Of a DNA stretch of 64,000 nucleotides, positions 54,147-63,520 are shown one piece after another. The notes beneath the pieces are model-generated. The model saw only the letters and a program-made list of their open reading frames with translations, did no database searches and was not told the origin of the DNA. The stretch's first letter is position 1; each line of letters begins with the position of its first letter. This stretch comes from Alkalimarinus coralli (GTDB lineage: Bacteria; Pseudomonadota; Gammaproteobacteria; Pseudomonadales; Oleiphilaceae). Position numbers and translations under genes: made by a program. The stretch lies in assembly GCF_023650515.1 (NCBI RefSeq), contig NZ_CP096016.1, forward strand, positions 2,854,001 through 2,918,000, given 5' to 3'.

Positions 54147-54707
54147 ATGAAAAAATCAAGCTTAAGCGCTGCTCTTTCATGTGCTGCATTGTTAACAATA
54201 TGCCAAAGCAATATAGCTTACAGTGTCGAACCAATGAGCGAGTCGGATATGGGTAACATATCTGCCGAGAGTGGCAATGTCCTTAATATTATGGGGTCAC
54301 CTGCATCGGGTGGTGCAGGCAACGTTCAGCCTGGTGATAAACAACTCGAAGCGGCAAATGATCAAGCAATGGCTTCTGTTAACTATATTGAAGCCGATCA
54401 GATACTTGAACCTCGTGCAGACTCATCACTTACCCCATCATCAATAAACGCTAAAGATAGCATTTCGACATTCAAGATTAGCGAGCGGGGAAGCGCTGGA
54501 AACGGCCAGACCATACTCTATTATGATGAGAGCGCGAATAGCACAAGCTCCTCATATTCGAACAACACCCTCACGATTAATCAAAATGTTCAGGTTCAGC
54601 AAGTCCAGATAAATCAGGTGCGACATTCAGCCATGGATGCCCCAAGAGGGGATTATTCGTTTGGAGCAATACAGGTTAACAGTGCGGTCTCTATTTCAGA
54701 GCGCTAA
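54147..54707 (+). CDS. Secreted low-complexity protein with MSESDMGNISAESG motif
   Basis: 186 residues from ATG 54147 (a GTG at 54138 is possible). A signal peptide of about 26 residues ends near AYS. The mature start MSESDMGNISAESGN resembles the LSDAELSQTTAQNG motif in the protein at 20974. The remainder is Ser/Asn/Gln-rich, with LTINQNVQVQQVQINQVRHS. Unknown function; possibly surface or filament-like. Its 3' end overlaps the convergent membrane gene by 17 bases. Confidence 0.55.
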   Translation: MKKSSLSAALSCAALLTICQSNIAYSVEPMSESDMGNISAESGNVLNIMGSPASGGAGNVQPGDKQLEAANDQAMASVNYIEADQILEPRADSSLTPSSINAKDSISTFKISERGSAGNGQTILYYDESANSTSSSYSNNTLTINQNVQVQQVQINQVRHSAMDAPRGDYSFGAIQVNSAVSISER

Positions 54708-56034
54708 CGGCTAACGGCTTATGCTCAGCGCTCCAAACCATGACTGCCACTCTTGCAGTGATAAAAAACAGCAACGAAAATTCCACACAAACAGATAGAC
54801 CTGCAAGCAAGGTTAACTCTGGCACAATGATCATCATGATCAACAGTCCTAAACTCATCAAATGAAGCCGGAAAAAGTATCGCGAGTGCTTAATTTTGAG
54901 TATCGCCCTCATGTGAGGCAGTGCCTTAATCGCTTCAAAATTGCCTGCGCAGAAGCGCTGCATATGAAGGTACGATAAAAACGGTATAATTTTTTGCAGC
55001 ATGCCTCCAAGAACAGAAACAATCACGCCAAAGATCAATATTACCCCGCGAACAAGCCAAGACTTATCTCCCCAGTGATCAAATAACCCAAACCCGGAAA
55101 GACACTGCATGACAATAAACAGCGCCAGAGAGATGATCGCGGTTTTCCAAAACAATACCGTAATATCTTCAATCTTTCGTTTGCGCTTGCCGAGTAGCCG
55201 CCACAAGCAACCGGCGTAAACAGCAAAACACGCCAGTAACCCGCCCATGGCAATAGCCGCTAACATCCCGCCAGGATAGAAAAAAGCCACAGCACTGGTG
55301 ATGAGGATATTTGTGAATGTAAGAACAGGCATCCAGCTTTGGAGGCGTTGACTAAACGACGGCGTAACATGAAACATAGGTACAACCTGGAAGCTAACGC
55401 CCATTATCAACAGGCCCACCCACCCGGCTAATGCCCAGAGCAGATGAAAATCTGTCCACCGGCGATCAAAACCCACCACATCAGGATAACCGTTCATTAA
55501 TAGAAGGCCGCCACCAATAGTTATCGTGATCAGCAAAGAGACGATAGCCAATCTCATTGAAAGCAGTGTCGGCGAACGTCTCTGGGCCTTTCCTATCGCA
55601 ATCAAACCACAACAAGATAGCAGCAATAATGCAAACACAATAAAAAGTGCCGCCCCCGCATACAACCATGTATAGCGATTAAGCATAGCGGCAAGAAACA
55701 ATAAAACGCCCAATACCAGAGAGCTATAGACAATGGCAGGCACCACCTTTCCGCCCGGCAGAAGACGCCCTCCCACCACAGTGGTAATCTGAAACAGTGC
55801 TCCCACCATCACCATCGTAATGGTGCCAAGCGTGATCAAGTGAAGGGTAAAAATAACCTCTTTCAACCACCGGCTCTGCCACAGCACCTCATTTCCGTCC
55901 CATAGCAGCTGAGCACCTAAAATAACCAGAGCAATGCCCCCCGCTACGGCAAATAACGGTGCGGTTAGGAAAAAACGATAGGGAATCGTCCAGTAAGGAA
56001 CAAAGTCAAAATTGAGTGATGCATCTCGTTTCAT
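54691..56034 (-). CDS. Multispanning heme-oxidase-like membrane protein of the hemerythrin operon
   Basis: 447 residues with about 12 membrane helices and hardly any soluble part. In-membrane histidines stand in EVIFTLHLITLGTITMV, DFHLLWALAGWVGLL and VVPMFHVTP, the sort of spacing seen in heme-copper oxidase subunit I and NO-response membrane proteins. No copper-site signature is clear, so the family is uncertain; NnrS was considered but its motif is not seen. It is the last gene after hemerythrin and DUF2249, so a role in nitric oxide or low-oxygen metabolism is likely. Confidence 0.6.
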   Translation of the reverse strand: MKRDASLNFDFVPYWTIPYRFFLTAPLFAVAGGIALVILGAQLLWDGNEVLWQSRWLKEVIFTLHLITLGTITMVMVGALFQITTVVGGRLLPGGKVVPAIVYSSLVLGVLLFLAAMLNRYTWLYAGAALFIVFALLLLSCCGLIAIGKAQRRSPTLLSMRLAIVSLLITITIGGGLLLMNGYPDVVGFDRRWTDFHLLWALAGWVGLLIMGVSFQVVPMFHVTPSFSQRLQSWMPVLTFTNILITSAVAFFYPGGMLAAIAMGGLLACFAVYAGCLWRLLGKRKRKIEDITVLFWKTAIISLALFIVMQCLSGFGLFDHWGDKSWLVRGVILIFGVIVSVLGGMLQKIIPFLSYLHMQRFCAGNFEAIKALPHMRAILKIKHSRYFFRLHLMSLGLLIMMIIVPELTLLAGLSVCVEFSLLFFITARVAVMVWSAEHKPLAVSALK

Positions 56035-56095
56035 AAGGTATTGGCCAGAAATAGCATTAACAACAAGGAGTCTACGCCAAAAAAGAAGCGTTCGA

Positions 56096-56371
56096 TTAAG
56101 AATAGAGCTGCGCTGCCTGACTGTTGTTTTTATGCCAGAATAGAATCTTCACAATACCATCAGGGAGGTGGATCGTTTTGTGGTCAAACCCCATTTCGGC
56201 AGCTGTTTGATATAAAGGATAGGGTTCTTTCCGGTGCACCATATTCAATATGGACTCATGGGGCAGAGCGGCGAGAAGCTCTACCGCCATCCTGTAGGGC
56301 TCAGGAGGTTCTAACTCACTTACGTCCAAATGGATCGTATTCACGCACGCTCTCCCAATATAAATGGGCAC
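56096..56371 (-). CDS. DUF2249-like small protein
   Basis: 91 residues, soluble. IHLDVSELEPPEPYRMAVEL, a central LAALPHESILNMVHRKEPYP and LYQTAAEMGFDHKTIHLPDG resemble the DUF2249 (TusA-like) family, which is found next to denitrification and NO-response genes. There is no catalytic Cys pair. It lies between hemerythrin and the multispanning membrane gene, in the same operon. Confidence 0.68.
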   Translation of the reverse strand: MPIYIGRACVNTIHLDVSELEPPEPYRMAVELLAALPHESILNMVHRKEPYPLYQTAAEMGFDHKTIHLPDGIVKILFWHKNNSQAAQLYS

Positions 56372-56476
56372 TCCAAGCTGTTATCGATTTAAACATCAAA
56401 CCAGTTTGTTATAGCTATGAATTATGGTTATAGCCATGAACTCTTGTCGTACCCACTGACTAATGCATAGCTACGA

Positions 56477-56920
56477 TTAGCCAGCCAGCGCCTCAGTAAT
56501 CTGCTTTTCGGTAGCCTCTTTGGGCAGGGTATCATTCAGCATTGGGTACAGAACCTGCTCTTCTTTCATATTGTGCTGCTGCATAAAAATCATCAGCGAT
56601 TCACACTGCCCTAGTGCTTCATCGGCATCTTTGCTCTCAATTGAGGCAGTGATCGACTTGAACATTTCCCTCATTTGCAAATGCTCACCTCGCATCACCA
56701 TGGTTGGCCCCCCTTGCATACCGGTAGCCGACTCAAAAGCAGGGAAGAGGGTTTGCTCTTCCAGCGTAAAGTGTTGCTCAACCCGGTCACAAAACTCATG
56801 CCATAACGTGAGGCCTTGCTCAAAGTCTGCTGAGTTGATCGCCTCTTCTGCATTGGCATAAATTTCATCACAACTACGGTGATCATGGGTCATTAATTCT
56901 GATATAGAAGACATATCCAT
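56477..56920 (-). CDS. Hemerythrin-like HHE-domain protein
   Basis: 147 residues, a four-helix di-iron protein. The ligands can be followed in MTHDHRSCDEI (about 12-16), HEFCDRVEQHFTLEEQTLFP (about 41-60), GEHLQMREMF (about 80) and QQHNMKEEQVLYPML (about 115-129): His and carboxylate residues in the family pattern. Such proteins bind oxygen or nitric oxide or repair iron-sulfur clusters. An FNR-type box lies about 75 bases upstream. Probably heads the operon with DUF2249 and the membrane protein. Confidence 0.9.
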   Translation of the reverse strand: MDMSSISELMTHDHRSCDEIYANAEEAINSADFEQGLTLWHEFCDRVEQHFTLEEQTLFPAFESATGMQGGPTMVMRGEHLQMREMFKSITASIESKDADEALGQCESLMIFMQQHNMKEEQVLYPMLNDTLPKEATEKQITEALAG

Positions 56921-56993
56921 TAAGTCTCTTTTATTGTTTTACGACATATAAAACTAGTGGGACAGAGTATCGAAAACTGCGGCCAAAACCTAA

Positions 56994-57007
56994 ATGATGT
57001 ACGTCAA
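56994..57007 (-). promoter_or_regulatory. FNR/DNR-type box upstream of the hemerythrin operon
   Basis: On the minus strand TTGAC-GTAC-ATCAT matches 8 of 10 defined positions of TTGAT-N4-ATCAA. A possible -10, TACTCT, lies at 56964-56969, placing the start near 56957 and the box centre about 43 bases upstream, near the class II position. FNR, or an NO-sensing DNR/NNR relative, would switch on this operon. Confidence 0.6.
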
Positions 57008-57437
57008 CTCGCTACAGAAAGAAATGTTAAAATCTGTTTTCTGACATCCCCGTGAGCTATAAAAAACCTGGCAGACTAACTGGACAAGCAGCAATACCGT
57101 TATAAAACTCATCAGAAGGTGGCATATAAGGGTAATCCCCTATTTTGTCTTTTTGTCAAACGACTAGAATACGCATATTGATTTTACTTCACTACTTCCC
57201 TGTCATCTGAGAAGAGCTTTAGGCACTAGGTTATCGCAACTTAAGTGCCTTTTTTTATGCCCAAAGCACACTCAAACCGCTGCCTGGTCAAAAACAGACG
57301 TTTTCCAGCCAGATATTCGCCGTTCTGCAATAATAAACGTTTAGAATAAGGCATAATAGGCCATCACACATTCCTTAAAAAGTTACCTCAACCAATCGGT
57401 AGCTTGACGGCCCAACCAACAATTAAAGGATATCAGC
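57008..57437. other. Intergenic region with an orphan terminator
   Basis: 430 bases between the hemerythrin promoter and the lipoprotein gene. No gene is visible. It holds the isolated terminator at 57221-57256, which does not follow any coding gene. Confidence 0.5.
57221..57256 (+). terminator. Orphan terminator, possible small RNA end
   Basis: AGGCACT at 57221-57227 and AGTGCCT at 57244-57250 pair and a seven-T run follows. The nearest upstream gene on this strand ends over 2 kb away. TAGAAT at 57165-57170 could be the -10 of a short transcript of about 80 bases, but its -35 is weak. Confidence 0.5.
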
Positions 57438-57965
57438 ATGAAGTTTGTCATTAGCATTCTGTTTTCACTAGTAACGTTATACGGTTGCTCATCGGTAAAA
57501 ATCATTGATGCAAACCCTGACAATCCTGCCGTGATATTAAAGTCTGAAATGTCAGGCTTGAGCCCTTCACAAACCAATACTCAGGGTAATTGGCAGTCCA
57601 CACTTGAGTATGTTAACAACAAACTCAAGTACGGCGAGAAGGTCTTTTACAGCACCACATTCAAAAAATTTGTTCATGCGAGATTCTCAAACGAGTACAA
57701 ACTCTTTGATATGAAGAACCTTGATATCGACAATGCAACACTTCGCCGCCATGGATCTGGTAATAGAAAGAAAGACAGCAATAATGCAGTGACTATCCCG
57801 GCAAAAGATCAGACTGTTGGGTTTGAGACTATCTTTGCTTCAGGAAAACGTAGCAAGGCCTCTCAGTTGGTATTCAAGGTGGACAGTGCAAGTGACGCTA
57901 TCAAAGTGAAACAGGCATTCGAGTTAATGTCGCAACCAGACTCCCCGTCTGGTGAGCAAGACTAA
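57438..57965 (+). CDS. Putative lipoprotein of unknown function
   Basis: 175 residues. The signal peptide ends in LYGC (about 14-17), a lipobox, so it is probably lipid-anchored. AAAGGA lies before the ATG. The mature part is soluble and basic, with YVNNKLKYGEKVFYSTTFKK and VTIPAKDQTVGFETIFASGK, and no recognised domain. Its 3' side is followed by a MITE-like palindrome. Confidence 0.6.
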   Translation: MKFVISILFSLVTLYGCSSVKIIDANPDNPAVILKSEMSGLSPSQTNTQGNWQSTLEYVNNKLKYGEKVFYSTTFKKFVHARFSNEYKLFDMKNLDIDNATLRRHGSGNRKKDSNNAVTIPAKDQTVGFETIFASGKRSKASQLVFKVDSASDAIKVKQAFELMSQPDSPSGEQD

Positions 57966-58001
57966 ACCCTGTGATTGAAATATTTTAAGCCGAACAGTGT
58001 A

Positions 58002-58151
58002 TAAGCGAGACCTTTGCACGACTACTGCGCTTACAAATACAGCGTTAAAAAATGACTCAAAATGCTCATATATTACATATATACTGCGCTTTTTCGTCAT
58101 TTTTTGCCTTGTCTTTGCTTCGCTCATAACGTCGTGCAAAGGTCTCTAAGC
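58002..58151. mobile_element. 140-base MITE-like palindrome with 5-base direct repeats
   Basis: GAGACCTTTGCACGAC at 58007-58022 and its exact reverse complement at 58131-58146 frame a non-coding core. A second nested pair, AAAAAATGAC at 58046-58055 and GTCATTTTTT at 58096-58105, makes the whole block palindromic. TAAGC flanks both ends (58002-58006 and 58147-58151), as a target duplication would. There is no transposase, which fits a non-autonomous element. Confidence 0.65.
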
Positions 58152-58491
58152 ATATATACCTATTGCACTTTGTTTTTTCTGCCTTTAGCAGAAAATGCAT
58201 GTTCGATTCCATAGCCAGCCACAGATAACTCCATGAAAAAAAGGCCATCTTCAGCGTACAGGAGTAATCTAACTTGCAATATAGTGAGGCTGACTTAAGC
58301 TTGCTTAAATATCCGTTACAAATTTCGGGCTTTTCATCATTCTGCAATGTTTGTAAGATTGGTGCCCAAGACTCCAAGGAGTTAGAAAGCGCGTTTAAAA
58401 TGACAGTGAACCGGACGTTCAAGAAAAAGAATTACCAATAAGGGTGATCCACACCTATAACGCAATCATTTGAATAATCAGGATCATAATA
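58152..58491. other. Gene-free stretch upstream of livK
   Basis: 340 bases. It holds a TTTTCTGC/GCAGAAAA hairpin at 58175-58195 and a plus-strand frame with stops (about 58268-58440, ending FKKKNYQ) that reads like decayed coding sequence but has no start. A livK promoter must lie here; none stands out. Confidence 0.4.
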
Positions 58492-59610
58492 ATGAAAAAA
58501 CTGAACAAGAAGCTTCTCGGTTTTAGTGCCTCACTAATGATGATGGGAGCGGCGACGCTATCTCAGGCAGAGACAGTAAAAATCGCACTCGCAGGCCCTG
58601 TCACAGGCCCTGTTGCGCAGTATGGCGACATGCAGATGATTGGCGCTCAAATGGCTATTGCCAAGATCAACGAAGCCGGCGGCGTAAACGGAAAGCAACT
58701 GGAAGGCATAATTTATGACGATGCCTGTGACCCAAAACAGGCAGTTCAAGTTGCCAACAAAATTGTAAACGATGGTGTTAGCTTTGTTGTAGGGCATCTA
58801 TGCTCAAGCTCAACTCAGCCTGCATCTGACATTTATGAAGATGAAGGCATTATGATGGTGACGGCTGCATCGACTAGCCCCGACATCACTGCTCGTGGCT
58901 ACAAAATGGTATTTCGTACCATAGGTCTTGATAGCCATCAGGGACCAACTGCCGGAAACTATATTGCTGACAAAGTGAAGCCAAGCAAAATGGCGATCAT
59001 TCACGATAAGCAGCAGTACGGTGAAGGTATTGCTAGCGCTGTAAAGAAAACAGTAGAAAGCAAAGGCGTTAATGTTGTCATGTATGAAGGTGTTACTGCA
59101 GGCGACAAAGACTTCTCATCTCTGATTGCAAAAATGCAAAAAGAAGGTGTTGATTTTGTTTATTACGGTGGTTACCACCCAGAGCTTGGCTTGATTCTTC
59201 GCCAGTCGGCAGAGAAGAAATTCAACGCTAAGTTCATGGGGCCTGAAGGTGTGGGTAACAAAGATCTGAGCGCTATTGCTGGCCCAGCATCTGAGCAACT
59301 GCTAGTAACACTGCCACCTAGTTTTGACCAGCGTCCTGAAAACGCTGACTTGGTTGAAGCGTTCAAAGCAAAAAACCAGGACGCCAGTGGTGCATTCGTT
59401 TTAACCGCTTACTCGGCTGTTCAGGTAATGACAGACGCGATGAAGAAAACGAACTCAACCGATACCGAGAAAATGCAGAAAGCGATGCGTGAAATGACCT
59501 TTAAAACACCGACTGGAGATATTCAGTTTGACGAAAAAGGTGACTTAAAGAGTTTTGATTTTGTTGTCTATCAGTGGCACGCAGACGGCAGCAAGACTCT
59601 CGCTAAGTAG
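58492..59610 (+). CDS. livK: Branched-chain amino acid-binding protein LivK/LivJ-like
   Basis: 372 residues. A signal peptide (about 1-26, ending LSQA) precedes ETVKIALAGPVTGPVAQYGD, the periplasmic receptor start. VVGHLCSSSTQPASDIYEDE and the FMGPEGVGNKDL stretch are ligand-site segments of LIV-type receptors. It captures leucine, isoleucine or valine, or a related compound, for the LivHMGF transporter. A terminator before livH lets the receptor be made in excess. Confidence 0.92.
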   Translation: MKKLNKKLLGFSASLMMMGAATLSQAETVKIALAGPVTGPVAQYGDMQMIGAQMAIAKINEAGGVNGKQLEGIIYDDACDPKQAVQVANKIVNDGVSFVVGHLCSSSTQPASDIYEDEGIMMVTAASTSPDITARGYKMVFRTIGLDSHQGPTAGNYIADKVKPSKMAIIHDKQQYGEGIASAVKKTVESKGVNVVMYEGVTAGDKDFSSLIAKMQKEGVDFVYYGGYHPELGLILRQSAEKKFNAKFMGPEGVGNKDLSAIAGPASEQLLVTLPPSFDQRPENADLVEAFKAKNQDASGAFVLTAYSAVQVMTDAMKKTNSTDTEKMQKAMREMTFKTPTGDIQFDEKGDLKSFDFVVYQWHADGSKTLAK

Positions 59611-59631
59611 TTTGTTATAGGAAGAAAACAG

Positions 59632-59667
59632 AAACACCCTCTTTGGTAAAAAGCGGGTGTTTTTTTA
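59632..59667 (+). terminator. Attenuating terminator between livK and livH
   Basis: AAACACCC and GGGTGTTT pair around a 15-base loop, followed by a T run. It probably limits transcription into the transporter genes, leaving the receptor mRNA more abundant. Confidence 0.8.
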
Positions 59668-59756
59668 TATCATTGACATCTTTAAACAAGGTTGTTTTGG
59701 GTGGCAATAATCCAGTGTACAGCGCCAAATAGTTTAACAGAGCCTGGAGCCCATTA

Positions 59757-60683
59757 ATGTTAGAAGCAACCCTCTATTTCATTCAGCAGTTGCTGAATGG
59801 CCTTACCATCGGCAGCACCTATGCGTTAATCGCGATAGGTTACACCATGGTATATGGCATTATCGGCATGATCAATTTTGCCCATGGCGAAATATATATG
59901 ATCGGCATGTATGTATCGTTCGTCGCCATCAGCGGTTTAATGATGCTCGGTGTCGAATACCTCCCACTTATTCTAATTATTACACTCGCAATATCCATGT
60001 TCGTATCCAGTTCCTACGGCTGGGCAATTGAGCGTGTGGCATATCGCCCAGTGAGAGGCGGCAATCGACTGATTGCACTGATCTCAGCAATTGGTATGTC
60101 TATATTCTTGCAAAACTATGTAAGAATCGCCCAAGGTTCAAGAGATATTGCCATGCCATCACTGATACAAGGTGGCTGGAGCTTTGGACCTCCAGAAGGT
60201 TTTCAGGCAACCCTATCCTACATGCAGCTTTTCATATTTATCGCTACCTTTATCACGATGGGAGGGCTTACACTCTTTATCGCCAAATCCCGCATGGGGC
60301 GTGCCTGTCGCGCAGTGTCTGAAGACATGAAGATGGCAGGATTATTAGGCATCAATACCAACCGTATAATCTCTCTTACATTTGTCATAGGTGCAGCACT
60401 CGCTGCCGTTGCCGGCCTTCTTCTCGGCTTGTACTACGGGGTAACTAATCCATACGTTGGCTTTATCGCAGGGCTTAAAGCCTTCACCGCGGCCGTACTC
60501 GGAGGAATCGGCAGCATTCCGGGCGCAATGCTAGGCGGACTGCTTCTAGGCGTTACCGAAAGTATGACTTCAGCTTACTTCAGCTCGGAATACAAAGATG
60601 TTGTTTCATTCGGGTTGTTGATACTTATTTTATTATTCCGTCCGACTGGCTTGCTCGGAAAACCAGAGGTGGAGAAGATTTAA
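59757..60683 (+). CDS. livH: LivH-type ABC permease
   Basis: 308 residues with about eight membrane helices. [20 protein letters not shown] at the start and [16 protein letters not shown] are LivH features, and the late [19 protein letters not shown] is the coupling region. It forms the membrane channel with LivM. The stop overlaps the livM start by one base (TAATG). Confidence 0.93.
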   Translation: MLEATLYFIQQLLNGLTIGSTYALIAIGYTMVYGIIGMINFAHGEIYMIGMYVSFVAISGLMMLGVEYLPLILIITLAISMFVSSSYGWAIERVAYRPVRGGNRLIALISAIGMSIFLQNYVRIAQGSRDIAMPSLIQGGWSFGPPEGFQATLSYMQLFIFIATFITMGGLTLFIAKSRMGRACRAVSEDMKMAGLLGINTNRIISLTFVIGAALAAVAGLLLGLYYGVTNPYVGFIAGLKAFTAAVLGGIGSIPGAMLGGLLLGVTESMTSAYFSSEYKDVVSFGLLILILLFRPTGLLGKPEVEKI

Positions 60684-61951
60684 TGAAAGAGAAATTTATC
60701 CCTGCACTGATTGCAGGTGTCGTTACTTTAATTCTTGCTTTCCCGCTTTTGGGTTTAAATCTGGTTGCAGATGGCATTACGCTGGGTATTGAAGGTGCTG
60801 ATGCCAAAACAATCACCTCGATTCTAATTGCAGCTCTGGTCGTTTTCTTCTTTCAACTATGGAAAGAAAACATCACCGCAGTAGCCAAGAGCATTCCACT
60901 ACCAAGGAAAGCCTATGGTGCCCCCTCTGTCCTCTCTCAAGCACAAAGAGACAAGCGTGAAAAACTGTTTACGCTTATTGTTGTCGCTTTGGCACTAGTT
61001 TGGCCATTCTTCGCCTCTCGAGGCAACGTAGACTTAGCCACATTGGTACTCATTTATGTCATGCTGGGCTTAGGTCTTAATATCGTTGTTGGCCTGGCAG
61101 GCCTGCTCGACTTGGGGTACGTTGCATTCTATGCCGTTGGCGCTTATAGCTATGCCCTGCTCCACCAGTATTTTGGCCTTTCATTCTGGGTATGTCTGCC
61201 TCTTGCAGGGTTATTTGCCGCGACGTTCGGCTTTATCCTGGGCTTCCCCGTATTAAGGCTTCGGGGCGACTACCTGGCTATCGTGACACTTGGCTTTGGC
61301 GAGATTATTCGCATTCTGCTCAACAACTGGACCAATATTACCGGTGGCCCAAATGGAATAGGCAGCATTCCCAAGCCATCACTGTTTGGTCTTGAGTTTG
61401 GGCGCCGAGCGAAAGAAGAAGGTAACGTGCCGTTTCACGAATTTTTCGGCATCGATTACAACAGTGGCTATAAAGTCATATTCTTGTACTTGCTCGCCTT
61501 GCTACTCGTTTTACTAACCATATTCGTTATCAGACGCCTCATTCGTATGCCCGTAGGCAGAGCATGGGAAGCGCTTAGAGAAGACGAAATAGCATGCCGC
61601 TCACTAGGTCTTAACAGAACGGTTATCAAGCTTTCTGCATTTACCATTGGCGCATCATTTGCGGGCTTTGCCGGTGCATTCTTCTCTGCCAGACAAGGCT
61701 TTATAAGCCCCGAGTCATTTACATTTATTGAGTCCGCCATCATTCTCGCCATTGTTGTGTTAGGTGGCATGGGGTCTCAGCTTGGAATAATTCTGGCTGC
61801 AATTGCCATGACAGTACTACCGGAGCTTGCACGAGAGTTCCAAGAGTACCGAATGCTAATGTTTGGTTTAATGATGGTATTAATGATGATCTGGCGACCA
61901 CAGGGTTTGCTCCCAATGAAGCGTAGACATATGGAGCTGACCAATGGCTGA
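60683..61951 (+). CDS. livM: LivM-type ABC permease
   Basis: 422 residues. An N-terminal extension of about 110 residues with two or three helices precedes [20 protein letters not shown], the LivM core, and [20 protein letters not shown]. coli LivM has a similar extension. It overlaps livG by 8 bases. Confidence 0.92.
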   Translation: MKEKFIPALIAGVVTLILAFPLLGLNLVADGITLGIEGADAKTITSILIAALVVFFFQLWKENITAVAKSIPLPRKAYGAPSVLSQAQRDKREKLFTLIVVALALVWPFFASRGNVDLATLVLIYVMLGLGLNIVVGLAGLLDLGYVAFYAVGAYSYALLHQYFGLSFWVCLPLAGLFAATFGFILGFPVLRLRGDYLAIVTLGFGEIIRILLNNWTNITGGPNGIGSIPKPSLFGLEFGRRAKEEGNVPFHEFFGIDYNSGYKVIFLYLLALLLVLLTIFVIRRLIRMPVGRAWEALREDEIACRSLGLNRTVIKLSAFTIGASFAGFAGAFFSARQGFISPESFTFIESAIILAIVVLGGMGSQLGIILAAIAMTVLPELAREFQEYRMLMFGLMMVLMMIWRPQGLLPMKRRHMELTNG

Positions 61952-62711
61952 TTTGATGTTAAACGTTAAAGACTTATCCATGCGCTTTGGCGGGCTATTG
62001 GCCGTTGATGGCGTATCGCTTGATGTAAAAGAGCGGGAAATTATCTCGGTTATTGGCCCGAACGGCGCAGGAAAAACAACCGTTTTTAACTGCATTAGCG
62101 GTTTCTACACGCCCACTGGTGGAAATATCAGCTACAAAGGGCAAGAGATCCACACGCTTGCAGATTACAAAATAAGCCGACTGGGAATGGTAAGAACATT
62201 TCAGCACGTGCGGCTATTTAGTCAAATGACGGTTATCGAAAACCTGCTGGTCGCTCAGCACCGGCATGTGAATACCAATTTGTTCTCAGGGCTGTTTAAA
62301 ACCCCTTCTTATCGCAAGAAAGAGCAAGAGTCGATAGACAGAGCGGTCTACTGGCTTAAGAAAGTAAACCTGCTGGACTTTGCCAACAGGGAAGCTGGGA
62401 ACCTGGCTTATGGCCAGCAGCGAAGACTTGAAATAGCGCGCTGCATGGTTACTGAACCTGGTTTGTTGATGCTTGATGAGCCAGCAGCAGGCCTTAACCC
62501 TAAAGAAACCAAAGAGCTTGATGAGTTAATTGTCAGCCTTAAAGAAGATTACAATGTTTCGATTTTGCTCATTGAACATGACATGAACCTTGTTATGGGC
62601 ATTTCTGATCGAATATTCGTAATAAATCAAGGTCGACCCCTTGCATCTGGCACACCTGACGAAATCAGAGCAAACCCAGACGTTATCAAAGCTTACTTGG
62701 GAGAGGTATAA
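61944..62711 (+). CDS. livG: LivG-type ABC ATPase
   Basis: 255 residues. Walker A is GPNGAGKTT, followed by [17 protein letters not shown]. The signature is [12 protein letters not shown], Walker B is [13 protein letters not shown] and the switch is [12 protein letters not shown]-terminal [16 protein letters not shown] is the LivG pattern. It directly precedes livF without a gap. Confidence 0.95.
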   Translation: MADLMLNVKDLSMRFGGLLAVDGVSLDVKEREIISVIGPNGAGKTTVFNCISGFYTPTGGNISYKGQEIHTLADYKISRLGMVRTFQHVRLFSQMTVIENLLVAQHRHVNTNLFSGLFKTPSYRKKEQESIDRAVYWLKKVNLLDFANREAGNLAYGQQRRLEIARCMVTEPGLLMLDEPAAGLNPKETKELDELIVSLKEDYNVSILLIEHDMNLVMGISDRIFVINQGRPLASGTPDEIRANPDVIKAYLGEV

Positions 62712-63413
62712 ATGCTGAAGTTACAAAACGTTCATACCCATTACGGTAAGATTGAAGCGTTAAAGGGCGTATCACTGGAGGTTAATGAAGGCGAAATCGT
62801 CTCTTTGATCGGTGCAAACGGTGCCGGGAAATCAACACTACTGATGACCGTATGTGGTGACCCAAGAGCGAGCTCGGGGCAGATTTTCTTTGAAGGAAAA
62901 GACATTACACATACCAACACCGCAGAGATAATGCGAAGCGGTTTGGCGATTGTTCCCGAGGGACGACGCGTGTTTTCAGGCCTAACCGTCCTTGAGAACC
63001 TTCATATGGGTGGTTTCTTTACCAACAAGCGCGACTTTGACGCCACACTAGAGCATGTTTTTAAGCTATTTCCGCGGCTACGAGAGCGCCAGAATCAGCG
63101 CAGTGGAACTATGTCAGGAGGGGAGCAGCAAATGCTGGCGATTGGTCGAGCATTGATGACCAAACCCCGCATGATCTTTCTGGATGAACCTTCATTAGGT
63201 TTGGCACCTATCATCATTAATCAGATATTCGAAATTATCGAGCAATTGAGAGATGAAGGCATGACCGTCTTTTTGGTGGAGCAAAATGCAAACCAGGCCT
63301 TGCGTTTGGCCGACAGAGGTTATGTGCTTGAGAACGGTGAAGTCGTGCTCCAGGATACAGGCGACAACCTACTCATCAATGAAGATGTTCGTAAGGCCTA
63401 TCTAGGCGGATAA
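62712..63413 (+). CDS. livF: LivF-type ABC ATPase
   Basis: 233 residues. Walker A is GANGAGKST, the signature MSGGEQQMLAIGRAL, Walker B MIFLDEPSLGLAP and the switch VFLVEQNANQAL. KAYLGG ends the protein, as usual for LivF. Works as heterodimer with LivG. The operon ends here. Confidence 0.95.
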   Translation: MLKLQNVHTHYGKIEALKGVSLEVNEGEIVSLIGANGAGKSTLLMTVCGDPRASSGQIFFEGKDITHTNTAEIMRSGLAIVPEGRRVFSGLTVLENLHMGGFFTNKRDFDATLEHVFKLFPRLRERQNQRSGTMSGGEQQMLAIGRALMTKPRMIFLDEPSLGLAPIIINQIFEIIEQLRDEGMTVFLVEQNANQALRLADRGYVLENGEVVLQDTGDNLLINEDVRKAYLGG

Positions 63414-63418
63414 ATTAT

Positions 63419-63455
63419 AGCTGGCCGGGCAATAAACCGCACGGCCAGCTCTTTA
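63419..63455. terminator. Hairpin after livF
   Basis: AGCTGGCCG at 63419-63427 pairs with CGGCCAGCT at 63442-63450, with CTTTAGCTTT after it. It separates livF from the convergent outer-membrane gene and may terminate both. Confidence 0.65.
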
Positions 63456-63520
63456 GCTTTCCCCTCTCCAACGATACCCCCAACAACGCCCCATCCAGGA
63501 CTTGGCACTGTTTTTTTGTG

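Noticed and set aside
58066-58422. 118-codon minus-strand frame across the MITE-like element
   Set aside because: Its C-terminal part is made from the inverted repeat and it lacks a ribosome site, so it is a chance frame.
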